The notes under the pieces were generated by a model, which worked only from the letters and a program-made list of their open reading frames with translations, did no database searches and had not been told where the DNA came from. Below, piece after piece: positions 43,701-51,394 of a stretch of 64,000 nucleotides of DNA. The position numbers and the translations under genes are program-made. Source of the stretch: Cytophagales bacterium. Lineage in GTDB: Bacteria > Bacteroidota > Bacteroidia > Cytophagales > Thermoflexibacteraceae. Positions within the stretch are counted from its first letter, which is position 1. Each line of letters begins with the position of its first letter. The DNA lies in NCBI GenBank assembly GCA_013299115.1, contig JAAFKA010000019.1:1-64000 (forward strand), given 5' to 3'.

Positions 43701-44992
43701 AAAGCCTCTGTAACTTGTCCCGATAAAGTACGACCACTTTGGTCGGTAATGGTGCCAGAAACCATGATGGGAATAACTAACTCCACGACAGCCCCCAAAC
43801 CCCCAAAGGGGGCTTTTGACGTTATTGTGTCAAGAATTTTCTGTAAAATATTATCTGTATCACCAATTACTTCATTATTGGTAAATCTAATTACTTTAAA
43901 TCCATTTTGATTTAACCATTGTGTTCTAATTTCATCTTGTTCCTGATTTTCAGGTAATTGATGAATTAAACCATCTATTTCAATAATCAAATTTTCGTTT
44001 AGGCAAACAAAGTCCGCAATATATTGTCCTATAATATGTTGCCTCCTAAATTTGTAACCTCCTAATTTTTTGCCACTCAACAATTCCCACATAATTTCCT
44101 CTGCTTGGGTAGGAAACTTTCTATGTTTTTCTGCATACTCTTTTAGTTTTGGATAAAACGCAGAATTTGCTGTTTCATAGCCATATTTCAGCCCCCCAGC
44201 CCCCAAAGGGGTAGTTTTTGACATTATTTCGTCAGTTCCCCCTCTGATGATTAGTGAGCTTACTCCCTTCTCCCCCTTTGGGGGTTGGGGGGCTTTTGTT
44301 CCCCCTTCGGGGGTTAGGGGGCTTAAGAATTTCCTTAAATATTCCTCATTTTCACGTAATTCGTAATTTTGAATTTGCAATTTTTCATTTAACTCATTCA
44401 CATATTTTTCAATAGCAAACAAGGCAGCCTTTGCATTTAGCGTATCAAAAATAGTTTCGACAAGCAAAATATCAGAACCACCCTCAATAAGTCCTTTTGT
44501 TTGCGTGTAATATGCATCGACAAGTTGGTCAAAAGTAATAGCCCTAAAACCGGGGTCATTCACATCAGGAGAAAGCGAAGCTGTACGGTTGGTGGGACCT
44601 AATGCACCCGCCACAAAACGAGGTTTATCAGGCGTGAGTTTATTCATTTTATCAACTTCCTGCTTTGCCACTTTTGCCGACTCATAGTTGAGTTCATAAG
44701 CCAAATGTTCCATTTCGTAGTCCGCCATCGCAATCCACGTACCACTAAACGTATTGGTTTCTACGATGTCTGCCCCAGCTTCAAGGTACAAACGATGAAT
44801 TTCGGCAATAATTTGCGGTTGGGTAATGGAAAGCAAATCGTTATTTCCCTTCAAATCTTTGTGGAAATCTTTAAATCTTTCGCCTCTATAATCTGCTTCA
44901 TTCAGGTTATAGCGTTGTATCATCGTACCCATTGCCCCATCGAGGATTAAGATGCGTTGGCGTAGCAGGTCTTGTAGTTTTGATTTTATCAT
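40640..44992 (-). CDS. metH: Cobalamin-dependent methionine synthase MetH, with in-frame insertions
   Basis: Transfers the methyl group of methyl-tetrahydrofolate to homocysteine through cobalamin. Order: homocysteine domain (1-204, then from 405; zinc cysteines in GLNCALG and [12 protein letters not shown]), folate-binding domain ([11 protein letters not shown] onward), Cap, cobalamin domain ([15 protein letters not shown], the D-x-H-x-x-G lower ligand), and the SAM-dependent activation domain ending [20 protein letters not shown]. At 1450 residues it is about 220 longer than usual. About 200 extra residues (205-404), including a DUF559 endonuclease domain, sit in the homocysteine domain, and about 25 extra residues precede the cobalamin domain. 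Both are in frame and bounded by palindromic elements. The last 35 codons are duplicated five times in the island downstream. It follows ahcY and ftcD functionally in one-carbon metabolism. Confidence 0.95.
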   Translation of the reverse strand: MIKSKLQDLLRQRILILDGAMGTMIQRYNLNEADYRGERFKDFHKDLKGNNDLLSITQPQIIAEIHRLYLEAGADIVETNTFSGTWIAMADYEMEHLAYELNYESAKVAKQEVDKMNKLTPDKPRFVAGALGPTNRTASLSPDVNDPGFRAITFDQLVDAYYTQTKGLIEGGSDILLVETIFDTLNAKAALFAIEKYVNELNEKLQIQNYELRENEEYLRKFLSPLTPEGGTKAPQPPKGEKGVSSLIIRGGTDEIMSKTTPLGAGGLKYGYETANSAFYPKLKEYAEKHRKFPTQAEEIMWELLSGKKLGGYKFRRQHIIGQYIADFVCLNENLIIEIDGLIHQLPENQEQDEIRTQWLNQNGFKVIRFTNNEVIGDTDNILQKILDTITSKAPFGGLGAVVELVIPIMVSGTITDQSGRTLSGQVTEAFWNSVSHANLLSVGLNCALGADLLRPYIQELSRVANVFVSAYPNAGLPNEFGQYDETPAMMSKLVEPFAKDGLVNVLGGCCGTTPDHIRAIAEAIEKHPPRQIPDLQPVMNLSGLEPFIIAEETLFVNVGERTNVTGSAAFAKLIKEEKFTEAVAVARQQVENGAQVIDINFDEGMLDSEACMTKFVNLIAAEPDIAKVPFMIDSSKWSVIEAGLKCLQGKGIVNSISLKEGEAKFIEQANLVRQYGAAVIVMAFNEEGQADTFEKKIAICQRCYDILVHKVGFPPQDIIFDPNILTVATGIEEHNNYAVDFINATRWIRQNLPYAKVSGGVSNISFSFRGNNRVREAMHSAFLYHAIKAGLTMGIVNAGMIEVYSEIPADLLEHVEDVLLNRRDDATERLVTLAEKYKGGGKKIDDSDLLAWRNLPINQRLAHALVHGFDAFVDVDTEEARQNFERPLQVIEGPLMDGMNVVGDLFGAGKMFLPQVVKSARVMKKAVAYLLPYIEAEKKKSQMPSPLTPEGGTDVNTSKTPPSGGGGLSGGGKILMATVKGDVHDIGKNIVGVVLACNNFEVIDLGVMVSCEKILAEAKKHKVDIIGLSGLITPSLDEMVYVASEMKRQNINIPLLIGGATTSRIHTAVKISPKIDTPVIHVLDASRAVPVAQSLLTPDKKDEFAAAISQEYETLRIDHASRQADKKLISLAEARQNSVQINWETSEMRKPKVVGNQYFVEYDLVELAKYIDWTPFFQTWELAGKFPAILEDEVVGKQATDLFADAKKMLNRILNEKLLKASGVIGFYPANSVGDDIEVYTDETRTTVWKKLCHLRQQNQKAKNLPNFCLADFVAPKSSGKADYIGGFAVTSGLGMQPVVDKLKADLDDYNAIMLQALADRFAEAFAERMHERVRKEFWGYAPAENLENDLLIAEKYEGIRPAPGYPACPDHTEKWKLFEMLDVTAKIGIELTESLAMYPAASVSGWYFSHPESKYFGISKLAKDQLEDYAQRKGMELREVERWLGSLV
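42085..42158. repeat. In-frame palindromic element in metH, before the cobalamin domain
   Basis: AAGCCCCCCACCCCCCGAAG...TTTTTGACGTATTAACGTCA...CTTCGGGGGTTAGGGGGCTT. Long outer arms and a nested TGACG/CGTCA centre. Translated as [20 protein letters not shown]; it lies in the linker before [16 protein letters not shown]. Confidence 0.9.
43781..44380 (-). mobile_element. DUF559 endonuclease domain inserted in frame in metH, between palindromic elements
   Basis: About 200 codons absent from ordinary MetH proteins, placed between [13 protein letters not shown] and [20 protein letters not shown], which are contiguous in other MetH proteins apart from a short loop. The core (about 43823-44155) reads [45 protein letters not shown] and [11 protein letters not shown], the order of DUF559/VSR-like PD-(D/E)XK nucleases, with the D and E-x-D residues present. 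It has no stop and no start of its own. On both sides lie elements of the CCCCC...GGGGG palindrome family (43790-43833 and 44190-44323, the latter compound, with two to three arms). No intein splicing motifs are visible, so it is probably retained in the mature protein. Confidence 0.85.
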
Positions 44993-45019
44993 TGCGGTTG
45001 CAAAGTTTTGTTAAGGTTG

Positions 45020-45027
45020 CAAAGATA
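45020..45027 (-). promoter_or_regulatory. -7 box for metH
   Basis: The minus strand reads TATCTTTG, matching TAnnTTTG, 27 bases before the metH ATG. No cobalamin or SAM riboswitch structure was recognised upstream. Confidence 0.45.
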
Positions 45028-45196
45028 GGAAGGAAAAAAGAGAAATTTTAAAAAATTGGTGTTTTTCATGTTATTTTGTGCTTGGAGGTTGGTAAAAATA
45101 TCAACTAAAAGATAGGAAGAAAGAAGATATTTTGTATTTAGTATAAAAATTATACAAGTATTTTTGAGGCTTATGCAATTATAAATCTATTTTTCG

Positions 45197-45204
45197 TATA
45201 TTTG
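45197..45204 (+). promoter_or_regulatory. -7 box upstream of the TPR kinase
   Basis: TATATTTG matches TAnnTTTG. It lies about 105 bases before a duplicated ftcD start and 145 before the kinase ATG. It may once have driven ftcD. Confidence 0.35.
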
Positions 45205-45308
45205 GGTTTTTTATTGAATTTGCTTTACTAATTCAATAGAAAATCATATATAAAAGTGTGTGCTACATATTATATGTAACTTACGTTATCACTTAATTGC
45301 TAACTGCA

Positions 45309-45344
45309 ATGCAAAAACTTATAGCATCTGTCCCCAAATTATAA
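45309..45344 (+). pseudogene. Duplicated start of ftcD (11 codons, then stop)
   Basis: ATGCAAAAACTTATAG followed by CATCTGTCCCCAAATTATAA gives MQKLIASVPKL and a stop. The real ftcD at 47363 starts MQKLIECVPNF with the same first 16 bases and the same TGTCCCCAA. Five bases later the TPR kinase begins. Confidence 0.55.
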
Positions 45345-45349
45345 ACTAA

Positions 45350-47296
45350 ATGTTAAATCTTTCTTTTAGAGGTGTGTTATTTTTTATTGTGTTGCTCTTT
45401 AGTTTTGTAGCCATTAGTAACGCCCAAAACCAAAAGATATTAGACAGCCTTGTAGGTCTGTATAGCAATGCCCGACATGACACCAGTCGAATTATCTTAC
45501 TCAATAGTATAGCCTATGAGTACAGAAATGACAAGGCTGATACTTGCCTAATCATTGCAGAACAAGCTCTGCTGATGAGCAATAAGATAGGCTTTGAGAA
45601 AGGAAAAAGCAAGGCATATACTAACATAGGATTGGGTGTTTTTACCAAAGGTAAATATCCAGAGGCTCTTAAAGCATTTCAAACAGCCTTGACTATATGC
45701 GAAAAAATAAAGGACAAACAAGGTGTGGCTGTTAGTCTGAACAATATCGGAAATATTCACATCTATCAAGGTAACTATGCTTTGACACTTGAATATTACC
45801 ACAAAAGCCTGAAAATTACCGAAGAAATCGGAGATAAACACGGCATTGCTTCGTGCTTGAATGGCATTGGAAATATCTATGTCTATCAAAAAAACTATCC
45901 TTTGGCTCTCGAATACCATAAAAAAAGTTTAAAAATTAGAGAAGAAACAGAAAATAAATATGGTATTGCTTCAAGTTTTAATAATATAGCCACCATTTAC
46001 TATGAGCAGGGCAATTATACTTCTGCACTTGCAGCTTATCAAAAAAGTCTGAAAACCTATGAAGAAATTGGAGATAAATATGGACAACTTTTTACAATAG
46101 AGGGCATTGTACTTACTTATCAAAAACAAGGCAATTATGCTCAGGGGATAATATATGGAGAAAGAGGAGTGAAAACAGCTCAAGCAATCGAGGCTTTACC
46201 AGAGTTTAGTGCATTAAGCAAAGTCCTCTCTGAAAGTTATAAACTCAACAAAGAGTATGCTAAAGCCCTCAAATACTATGAAATCTACAAACAAACTAAC
46301 GACAGCCTTTTTAATGTGGAGAAAAGCAAAGCCCTTGCCAATCTTGAAGCCAAAGTTGAAATAGAACATAAGGAGAGAGAAATCCAAAATCTAAACCAGA
46401 GTCAACTGTTTTTACAGAAAGAAAAACAATTTCAGCAATATATCATTTACTTAGTTTTGGTAGGCATGGTTTGTGTACTCGGTTTTGCTTATTTTATTTT
46501 CAGCAGTCGTCAGAAAGAACGAAAAGCAAATCAATTAGTATCTGAACAAAAAGAAGAAATAAATCAACAAAGAGATGCGTTGCTACAGCAAGCCAATCAA
46601 TTAGCAACTGCCAATCAAACCAAAGATAAACTCTTTGCCATTCTTGGACACGACCTGAGAAGCCCAATAGCTTCTCTGGAAGGCGTACTTAGCCTGATGA
46701 ATGAGGGGCTAATGACTCATGACGAATTTCAAGATTTTATCCCTATTTTTCACAAAAACGTGAAAAATATGCAAAATACCTTAGAAAATTTGCTCCAATG
46801 GTCTGTAAGTCAAATGCAAGGGATGACAGCAAGTCCGTCTTCTCTTAATTTTTATGAACTAATTGACGAAAAAATACAGTTATTTGCAGCAGTTGCCAAA
46901 GCTAAAAATATTACGCTGGCTACTGAAATTACCCCTAATTTAGTCGTATGGGCAGACCCTAATCATGTACGTTTACTACTCCGAAATCTTATTAACAATG
47001 CTATTAAATTTACACCTGAGCATGGGCATATCCGAATAGTTGCTCAACAACAAGAGGCTCAAGCTGTATTAAGCGTAATAGATACAGGAGTAGGTATGTC
47101 GGAAGAACAAGTGAGTAAATTATTTAACAAGAATGAAACTTTTACTACCTACGGTACAAATGGTGAAAAAGGAACAGGACTGGGCTTGCAACTTTGTCAG
47201 GAAATAGTAGCTAAAAATAGAGGCACTATTTGGGTAAGTAGTGTGCAAGACGCAGGCAGTACTTTTAGTTTCTCCTTGCCTATATCGCCAAAGTAA
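45350..47296 (+). CDS. TPR sensor histidine kinase
   Basis: A 648-residue membrane sensor with the same build as the 16332 gene. Signal peptide ending AISNAQ, about seven TPR units including near-identical copies (GNIHIYQGNYALTLEYYHKS, GNIYVYQKNYPLALEYHKKS), a membrane helix (YIIYLVLVGMVCVLGFAYFIF), a coiled coil (QKEEINQQRDALLQQANQLA), HisKA with the acceptor in ILGHDLRSPIAS, and an ATPase domain with LLRNLINNAIKFTPE, DTGVGMS and GTGLGLQL. The gene lies between a copy of the ftcD start and ftcD itself, so it seems to have been inserted there. No response regulator is adjacent. Confidence 0.9.
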   Translation: MLNLSFRGVLFFIVLLFSFVAISNAQNQKILDSLVGLYSNARHDTSRIILLNSIAYEYRNDKADTCLIIAEQALLMSNKIGFEKGKSKAYTNIGLGVFTKGKYPEALKAFQTALTICEKIKDKQGVAVSLNNIGNIHIYQGNYALTLEYYHKSLKITEEIGDKHGIASCLNGIGNIYVYQKNYPLALEYHKKSLKIREETENKYGIASSFNNIATIYYEQGNYTSALAAYQKSLKTYEEIGDKYGQLFTIEGIVLTYQKQGNYAQGIIYGERGVKTAQAIEALPEFSALSKVLSESYKLNKEYAKALKYYEIYKQTNDSLFNVEKSKALANLEAKVEIEHKEREIQNLNQSQLFLQKEKQFQQYIIYLVLVGMVCVLGFAYFIFSSRQKERKANQLVSEQKEEINQQRDALLQQANQLATANQTKDKLFAILGHDLRSPIASLEGVLSLMNEGLMTHDEFQDFIPIFHKNVKNMQNTLENLLQWSVSQMQGMTASPSSLNFYELIDEKIQLFAAVAKAKNITLATEITPNLVVWADPNHVRLLLRNLINNAIKFTPEHGHIRIVAQQQEAQAVLSVIDTGVGMSEEQVSKLFNKNETFTTYGTNGEKGTGLGLQLCQEIVAKNRGTIWVSSVQDAGSTFSFSLPISPK

Positions 47297-47362
47297 GGTT
47301 TCATAAATCAATTAAATTAAGATTTTGTATCAACTCTTTATTGATAAACTGCTCATTGAAAA

Positions 47363-49033
47363 ATGCAAAAACTTATAGAGTGTGTCCCCAACTTTTCGGA
47401 GGGCAGAGATATGTCCGTAATTAAGCAAATTACAGACGAAATAGAAAAAATTGAAGGCGTAAGGTTGCTCGACGTGGACGGCGGCTATGCCACTAACCGC
47501 ACAGTTGTAACCTTTGTAGGCACACCCGATGCGGTGGTGGAGGCGGCTTTTCAGGCAATCAAAAAGGCTGCCGAAGTCATAGACATGAGCAAGCACACAG
47601 GAGAACACCCTCGCATGGGAGCTACTGATGTTTGCCCCTTGATACCCATTGCCAATATCACAATGGAGGAAACTGTTGCTTTTGCTCATAAATTGGCAAA
47701 GAGGGTAGGGGAGGGGCTGGCAATTCCTGTCTATTGCTACGAGTCGGCTGCTCTGCACGCAGACCGCAAAAATTTGGCAACCATCAGGGCTGGAGAATAC
47801 GAAGGGCTACCTCAAAAACTGAAACAACCCGAATGGAAACCCGACTTTGGGCAAGCTGTTTTCAACGCCAAAAGTGGGGCTACGGTCATTGGGGCAAGAG
47901 ATTTCTTGATTGCCTACAACTTTAACCTCAATACCACTTCGGTTCGTCGAGCAAACTCCGTTGCCTTCGATGTGCGGGAGGCGGGGAGAGTGGTAGAAAA
48001 AGAGGGCAAAAAAGTGCTTGACGAGCATGGCGAACCTTTGCGAGTGGCAGGCACCTGCCCCGCAACGAAGGCAATCGGCTGGTACATAGCCGAATATGGC
48101 ATAGCCCAAGTGTCTATGAACCTCACCAATATCAATGTTACACCTTTGCACGTTGCCTTTGACGAGGTTTGCAAATCTGCCACCAACAGAGGTATGCGGG
48201 TTACAGGGTCGGAGTTGGTCGGTTTAGTGCCGTTGAAAGTAATGGTGGAGGCGGGCAAACACTTTTTGCGTAAACAACAACGCAGCGTGGGCGTATCGGA
48301 AGCCGAATTGATACACATTGCGGTAAAAAGTTTGGGTTTAGACGAATTGAAACCTTTTGACCCCAACAAAAAAATCATTGAATATTTGCTCAAAGACGAA
48401 CAAGCAACGCCTTTGGTCAATATGAAACTCAACCAATTTGCTCACGAAACGGCATCAGAAAGTCCTGCACCCGGCGGCGGTTCAGTGGCTGCTTATGTGG
48501 GGGCTTTGGGAGTTTCGTTGGGTACAATGGTTGCCAATTTGTCGGCACACAAAAAAGGTTGGGACAGCCGTTGGGCAGAATTTTCGGATTGGGCAGAAAA
48601 AGGACAGGTTTTGAAGGACAGCTTATTGCATTTGGTAGATGAAGATACCAAATCTTTCAATGCCATTATGGTTGCATTTGGTTTGCCCAAAGGCAATGAA
48701 ACAGAAAAAGCTGCACGTCATCAGGCTATTCAGGAAGCCACCAAATATGCAATAGAAGTGCCTTTGCAAGTAATGGAAACAGCTTTGCATAGTTTCAATT
48801 TGTTGTTGGCAATGGCAGCAGATGGCAATCCTAATTCGGTTTCTGATGCTGGGGTAGGTGCTTTGTGTGCCTGTGCGGCGGTGCGTGGGGCATACCTGAA
48901 CGTAAAAATCAATGCAGCCAGCTACAAAGACAAGGATTTTGTGAATTTGGTTTTGGCAAAAGCACAAGCAATGGAGGCAAAGGCAGTAGAGTTGGAGGAA
49001 GATGTATTGGAAATTGTCAATGAAAAATTGTAA
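47363..49033 (+). CDS. ftcD: Bifunctional glutamate formimidoyltransferase / formimidoyl-THF cyclodeaminase
   Basis: Moves the formimino group of formiminoglutamate, from histidine breakdown, to tetrahydrofolate and then releases ammonia to give methenyl-THF. The transferase part (1-330) starts MQKLIECVPNFSEGRD and has TGEHPRMGATDVCPLIPI, the signature with its catalytic His. The cyclodeaminase part (about 350-556) has ESPAPGGGSVAAYVGALGVS and SDAGVGALCACAAVRGAYLN. Total length matches fused enzymes of animals and Bacteroidota. No other hut gene is in the window. The 66-bp gap to the upstream kinase gene has no clear promoter, so they may share a transcript. Confidence 0.95.
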   Translation: MQKLIECVPNFSEGRDMSVIKQITDEIEKIEGVRLLDVDGGYATNRTVVTFVGTPDAVVEAAFQAIKKAAEVIDMSKHTGEHPRMGATDVCPLIPIANITMEETVAFAHKLAKRVGEGLAIPVYCYESAALHADRKNLATIRAGEYEGLPQKLKQPEWKPDFGQAVFNAKSGATVIGARDFLIAYNFNLNTTSVRRANSVAFDVREAGRVVEKEGKKVLDEHGEPLRVAGTCPATKAIGWYIAEYGIAQVSMNLTNINVTPLHVAFDEVCKSATNRGMRVTGSELVGLVPLKVMVEAGKHFLRKQQRSVGVSEAELIHIAVKSLGLDELKPFDPNKKIIEYLLKDEQATPLVNMKLNQFAHETASESPAPGGGSVAAYVGALGVSLGTMVANLSAHKKGWDSRWAEFSDWAEKGQVLKDSLLHLVDEDTKSFNAIMVAFGLPKGNETEKAARHQAIQEATKYAIEVPLQVMETALHSFNLLLAMAADGNPNSVSDAGVGALCACAAVRGAYLNVKINAASYKDKDFVNLVLAKAQAMEAKAVELEEDVLEIVNEKL

Positions 49034-49222
49034 GGTTTTGATAGAAAATAGTTGGAGGTAGCTGTTCAAAAAGTCAAAAGAATGAAAAAACAAAAAATAT
49101 AAATAATTGATTTTCAATAAGTTATATTTTTTTAAATTCCAAATTTTTGACTTTTCGAACACCTTTAGCATTACACCAATGGTACTATTCAAGCCAAGCA
49201 TTTAATAAATCAAACTTTTGGC

Positions 49223-50614
49223 TTACAAATGGATTACCTCGCCATAAGCAGCAGCAGCAGCCTCCATGATAGCCTCCGACATAGTTGGGTGAGGGTGAAC
49301 AGCCTTAATAATTTCGTGTCCTGTTGTTTCCAATTTGCGGGCAACCACAGCTTCGGCTATCATTTCTGTTACGTTTGCCCCAATCATGTGACAACCCAAC
49401 CACTCACCATATTTGGCATCAAAAATTACTTTTACAAACCCTTCTTTCACACCACCTGCACTTGCTTTGCCCGATGCTGCGAAAGGAAATTTGCCTATTT
49501 TGACTTCATAACCTGCTTCTTTCGCCTGTTTTTCGGTCATGCCAACAGATGCAATTTCGGGACTGCAATAGGTACAACCGGGAATGTTGCCGTAGTTCAA
49601 AGGTTCGGGGTGATGCCCTGCAATTTTTTCTACGCAAATAATTCCCTCCGCAGAGGCAACGTGAGCAAGAGCCTGCCCTTTCACAATGTCGCCAATGGCG
49701 TAAATGTTAGGAATATTGGTGCGGTAAAACTCATCTACCAATACTTTGCCTTTGTCTGTAGCCACGCCTACTTTTTCTAAGCCTATGCCCTCAATGTTGG
49801 TGGTTACGCCCACAGCCGACAAGACCATATCACATTCAATTACGTTGGTTAAACTGCCTGTTTTTACTGTAACTTTGCAACCTTCGCCACTCGTATCTAC
49901 TGATTCCACAGTGGAGTTGGTAAGTACGGTCATGCCCGATTTTTTAAACTCTTTTTCTAATTGTTTGCCCACTTCCTCGTCTTCCAAAGGCACAAGTGTA
50001 GGCAAGTATTCTACAATGGTAACTTTTGTACCAATGGTATTGTAAACATAGGCAAATTCAACGCCAATAGCCCCAGAACCAATGACGACCATAGATTTTG
50101 GTTGTTTTTCCAAAACCATAGCTTTGCGGTAGCCCACTATTTTTTGGTTGTCAATTTTGATATTGGGCAATTCTCTGGCACGTCCTCCTGTTGCCAAAAT
50201 AATGTGATTGGCGTCATAAATGGTTTCTTTTCCTGCCGAGTCGGTTACAGAAACTTGCTTGTTGGAAACCAATTTGCCAAAACCCATGAGTTTTTCAATT
50301 TTGTTTTTCTTAAACAAAAATTCTATGCCTTTGCTCATGCCGCCTGCTACGCCGCGGCTGCGGGCTATCATTGCCGAAAAGTCCATTTCGGCACTTTCTA
50401 CCTTGATTCCGTAGTCTTTTGCGTGTTTGATATAGTCAAACACTTGAGCAGATTTGAGCAAGGCTTTAGTGGGAATACAGCCCCAGTTCAGGCAAATGCC
50501 GCCGAGTTCTTCTTTTTCTACTACGGCTACTTTCATGCCCAACTGCGAGGCACGAATAGCTGCCACATAGCCGCCAGGGCCTGAACCAATGACAATTAAA
50601 TCGAATTTTGACAT
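49223..50614 (-). CDS. lpdA: Dihydrolipoyl dehydrogenase (E3)
   Basis: A flavoprotein that re-oxidises dihydrolipoamide in 2-oxoacid dehydrogenase complexes or the glycine cleavage system, using NAD+. Seen: FAD site DLIVIGSGPGGYVAAIRASQ, redox disulfide GGICLNWGCIPTK, NAD site VVIGSGAIGVEFAYVY, second FAD motif YAIGDIVKGQALAHVA, and the interface His-Glu in AVHPHPTMSEAIME. The frame is open 19 codons upstream, but that stretch is not conserved-looking; the ATG at 50614 (MSKFDLIVIG) is the family start. 464 residues, normal length. It stands alone with a long hairpin upstream. Confidence 0.96.
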   Translation of the reverse strand: MSKFDLIVIGSGPGGYVAAIRASQLGMKVAVVEKEELGGICLNWGCIPTKALLKSAQVFDYIKHAKDYGIKVESAEMDFSAMIARSRGVAGGMSKGIEFLFKKNKIEKLMGFGKLVSNKQVSVTDSAGKETIYDANHIILATGGRARELPNIKIDNQKIVGYRKAMVLEKQPKSMVVIGSGAIGVEFAYVYNTIGTKVTIVEYLPTLVPLEDEEVGKQLEKEFKKSGMTVLTNSTVESVDTSGEGCKVTVKTGSLTNVIECDMVLSAVGVTTNIEGIGLEKVGVATDKGKVLVDEFYRTNIPNIYAIGDIVKGQALAHVASAEGIICVEKIAGHHPEPLNYGNIPGCTYCSPEIASVGMTEKQAKEAGYEVKIGKFPFAASGKASAGGVKEGFVKVIFDAKYGEWLGCHMIGANVTEMIAEAVVARKLETTGHEIIKAVHPHPTMSEAIMEAAAAAYGEVIHL

Positions 50615-50633
50615 ATTTTTATGGTGTTTTGGT

Positions 50634-50693
50634 ATTGTAGCATAGGCTTTAGCCTGTGCCTGACTAAACACAGGCTAAAGCCTATGCTACAAT
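50634..50693. repeat. Long hairpin upstream of lpdA
   Basis: ATTGTAGCATAGGCTTTAGC..., a 25-bp arm, pairs perfectly with its complement at 50669-50693; a T run follows on the + strand. Weaker relatives are near 50805 and 62608. Confidence 0.85.
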
Positions 50694-50867
50694 TTTTTTG
50701 TTGCTTGCAAAATTAAAAGGTTTTTTTGAAAATCTATCAAATTTTTAATTTTCCGTAGTGTAGGGGTTGCAATGCCTACATTACGAAAAATTAAAATACA
50801 GGCTAAAGCATACGCTACATTTAAGACACGGACTAAAGTCCGTGCTATTAAGCTAAGAAACAACCTA

Positions 50868-51345
50868 CAACCCTGAAAGGGTTGAACAACAATAGCCCTA
50901 CGTGCAACGTAGGGGAAAAGGTGCAAGGCTACACCACAACCCTGAAAGGGTTGAACAAGAATAGCCCTACGTGCAACGTAGGGGAAAAGGTGCAAGGCTA
51001 CACCACAACCCTGAAAGGGTTGAACAACAATAGCCCTACGTGCAACGTAGGGGAAAAGGTGCAAGGCTACACCACAACCCCGAAGGGGTTGAACAACAAT
51101 AGCCCTACGTGCAACGTAGGGGAAAAGGTGCAAGGCTACACCACAACCCTGAAAGGGTTGAACAACAATAGCCCTACGTGCAACGTAGGGGAAAAGGTGC
51201 AAGGCTACACCACAACCCCGAAGGGGTTGAACAATGACATATTGCTACACGAATGTTCAACCCCTTCGGGGTTGGATGCACATTTGCAAATACTTCCCTA
51301 CGTTGCACGTAGGGCTATTAGTGTTCAACCTCTTCGAGGTTGTAA
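50868..51345. repeat. 69-bp tandem palindrome array
   Basis: Six near-identical units: TTGAAC(A)A starts at 50882, 50951, 51020, 51089, 51158 and 51227, a strict 69-bp period. Each unit holds two hairpins, CAACCCTGAAAGGGTTG (or CAACCCCGAAGGGGTTG) and CCCTACGTGCAACGTAGGG. An inverted partial copy follows (51255-51340). Because 69 is 23 codons, open frames of 171 and 160 residues appear on both strands; they are not treated as genes. Confidence 0.92.
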
Positions 51346-51394
51346 ACACGATTCCTTAGCTTAACAGCATTGGACTAAAGTCCGTGCTACAGGT

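Noticed and set aside
43781-44380. Intein in MetH
   Set aside because: No Cys/Ser at the left border with splice blocks A and B, and no His-Asn-Cys/Ser/Thr at the right border. The insert consists of palindromes plus a DUF559 core.
44993-45349. Cobalamin or SAM riboswitch controlling metH
   Set aside because: The leader to the probable -7 box is under 30 bases and no conserved riboswitch core was visible.
50868-51345. CRISPR array
   Set aside because: The whole 69-bp unit is repeated, with no variable spacers, and each unit contains two palindromes. No cas gene is in the window.
50687-51364. Repeat-protein genes of 171 and 160 residues on opposite strands
   Set aside because: The period is a multiple of three, so any frame without a stop in one unit stays open. 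Both strands are open for this reason, and there is no start context or non-repeat domain.
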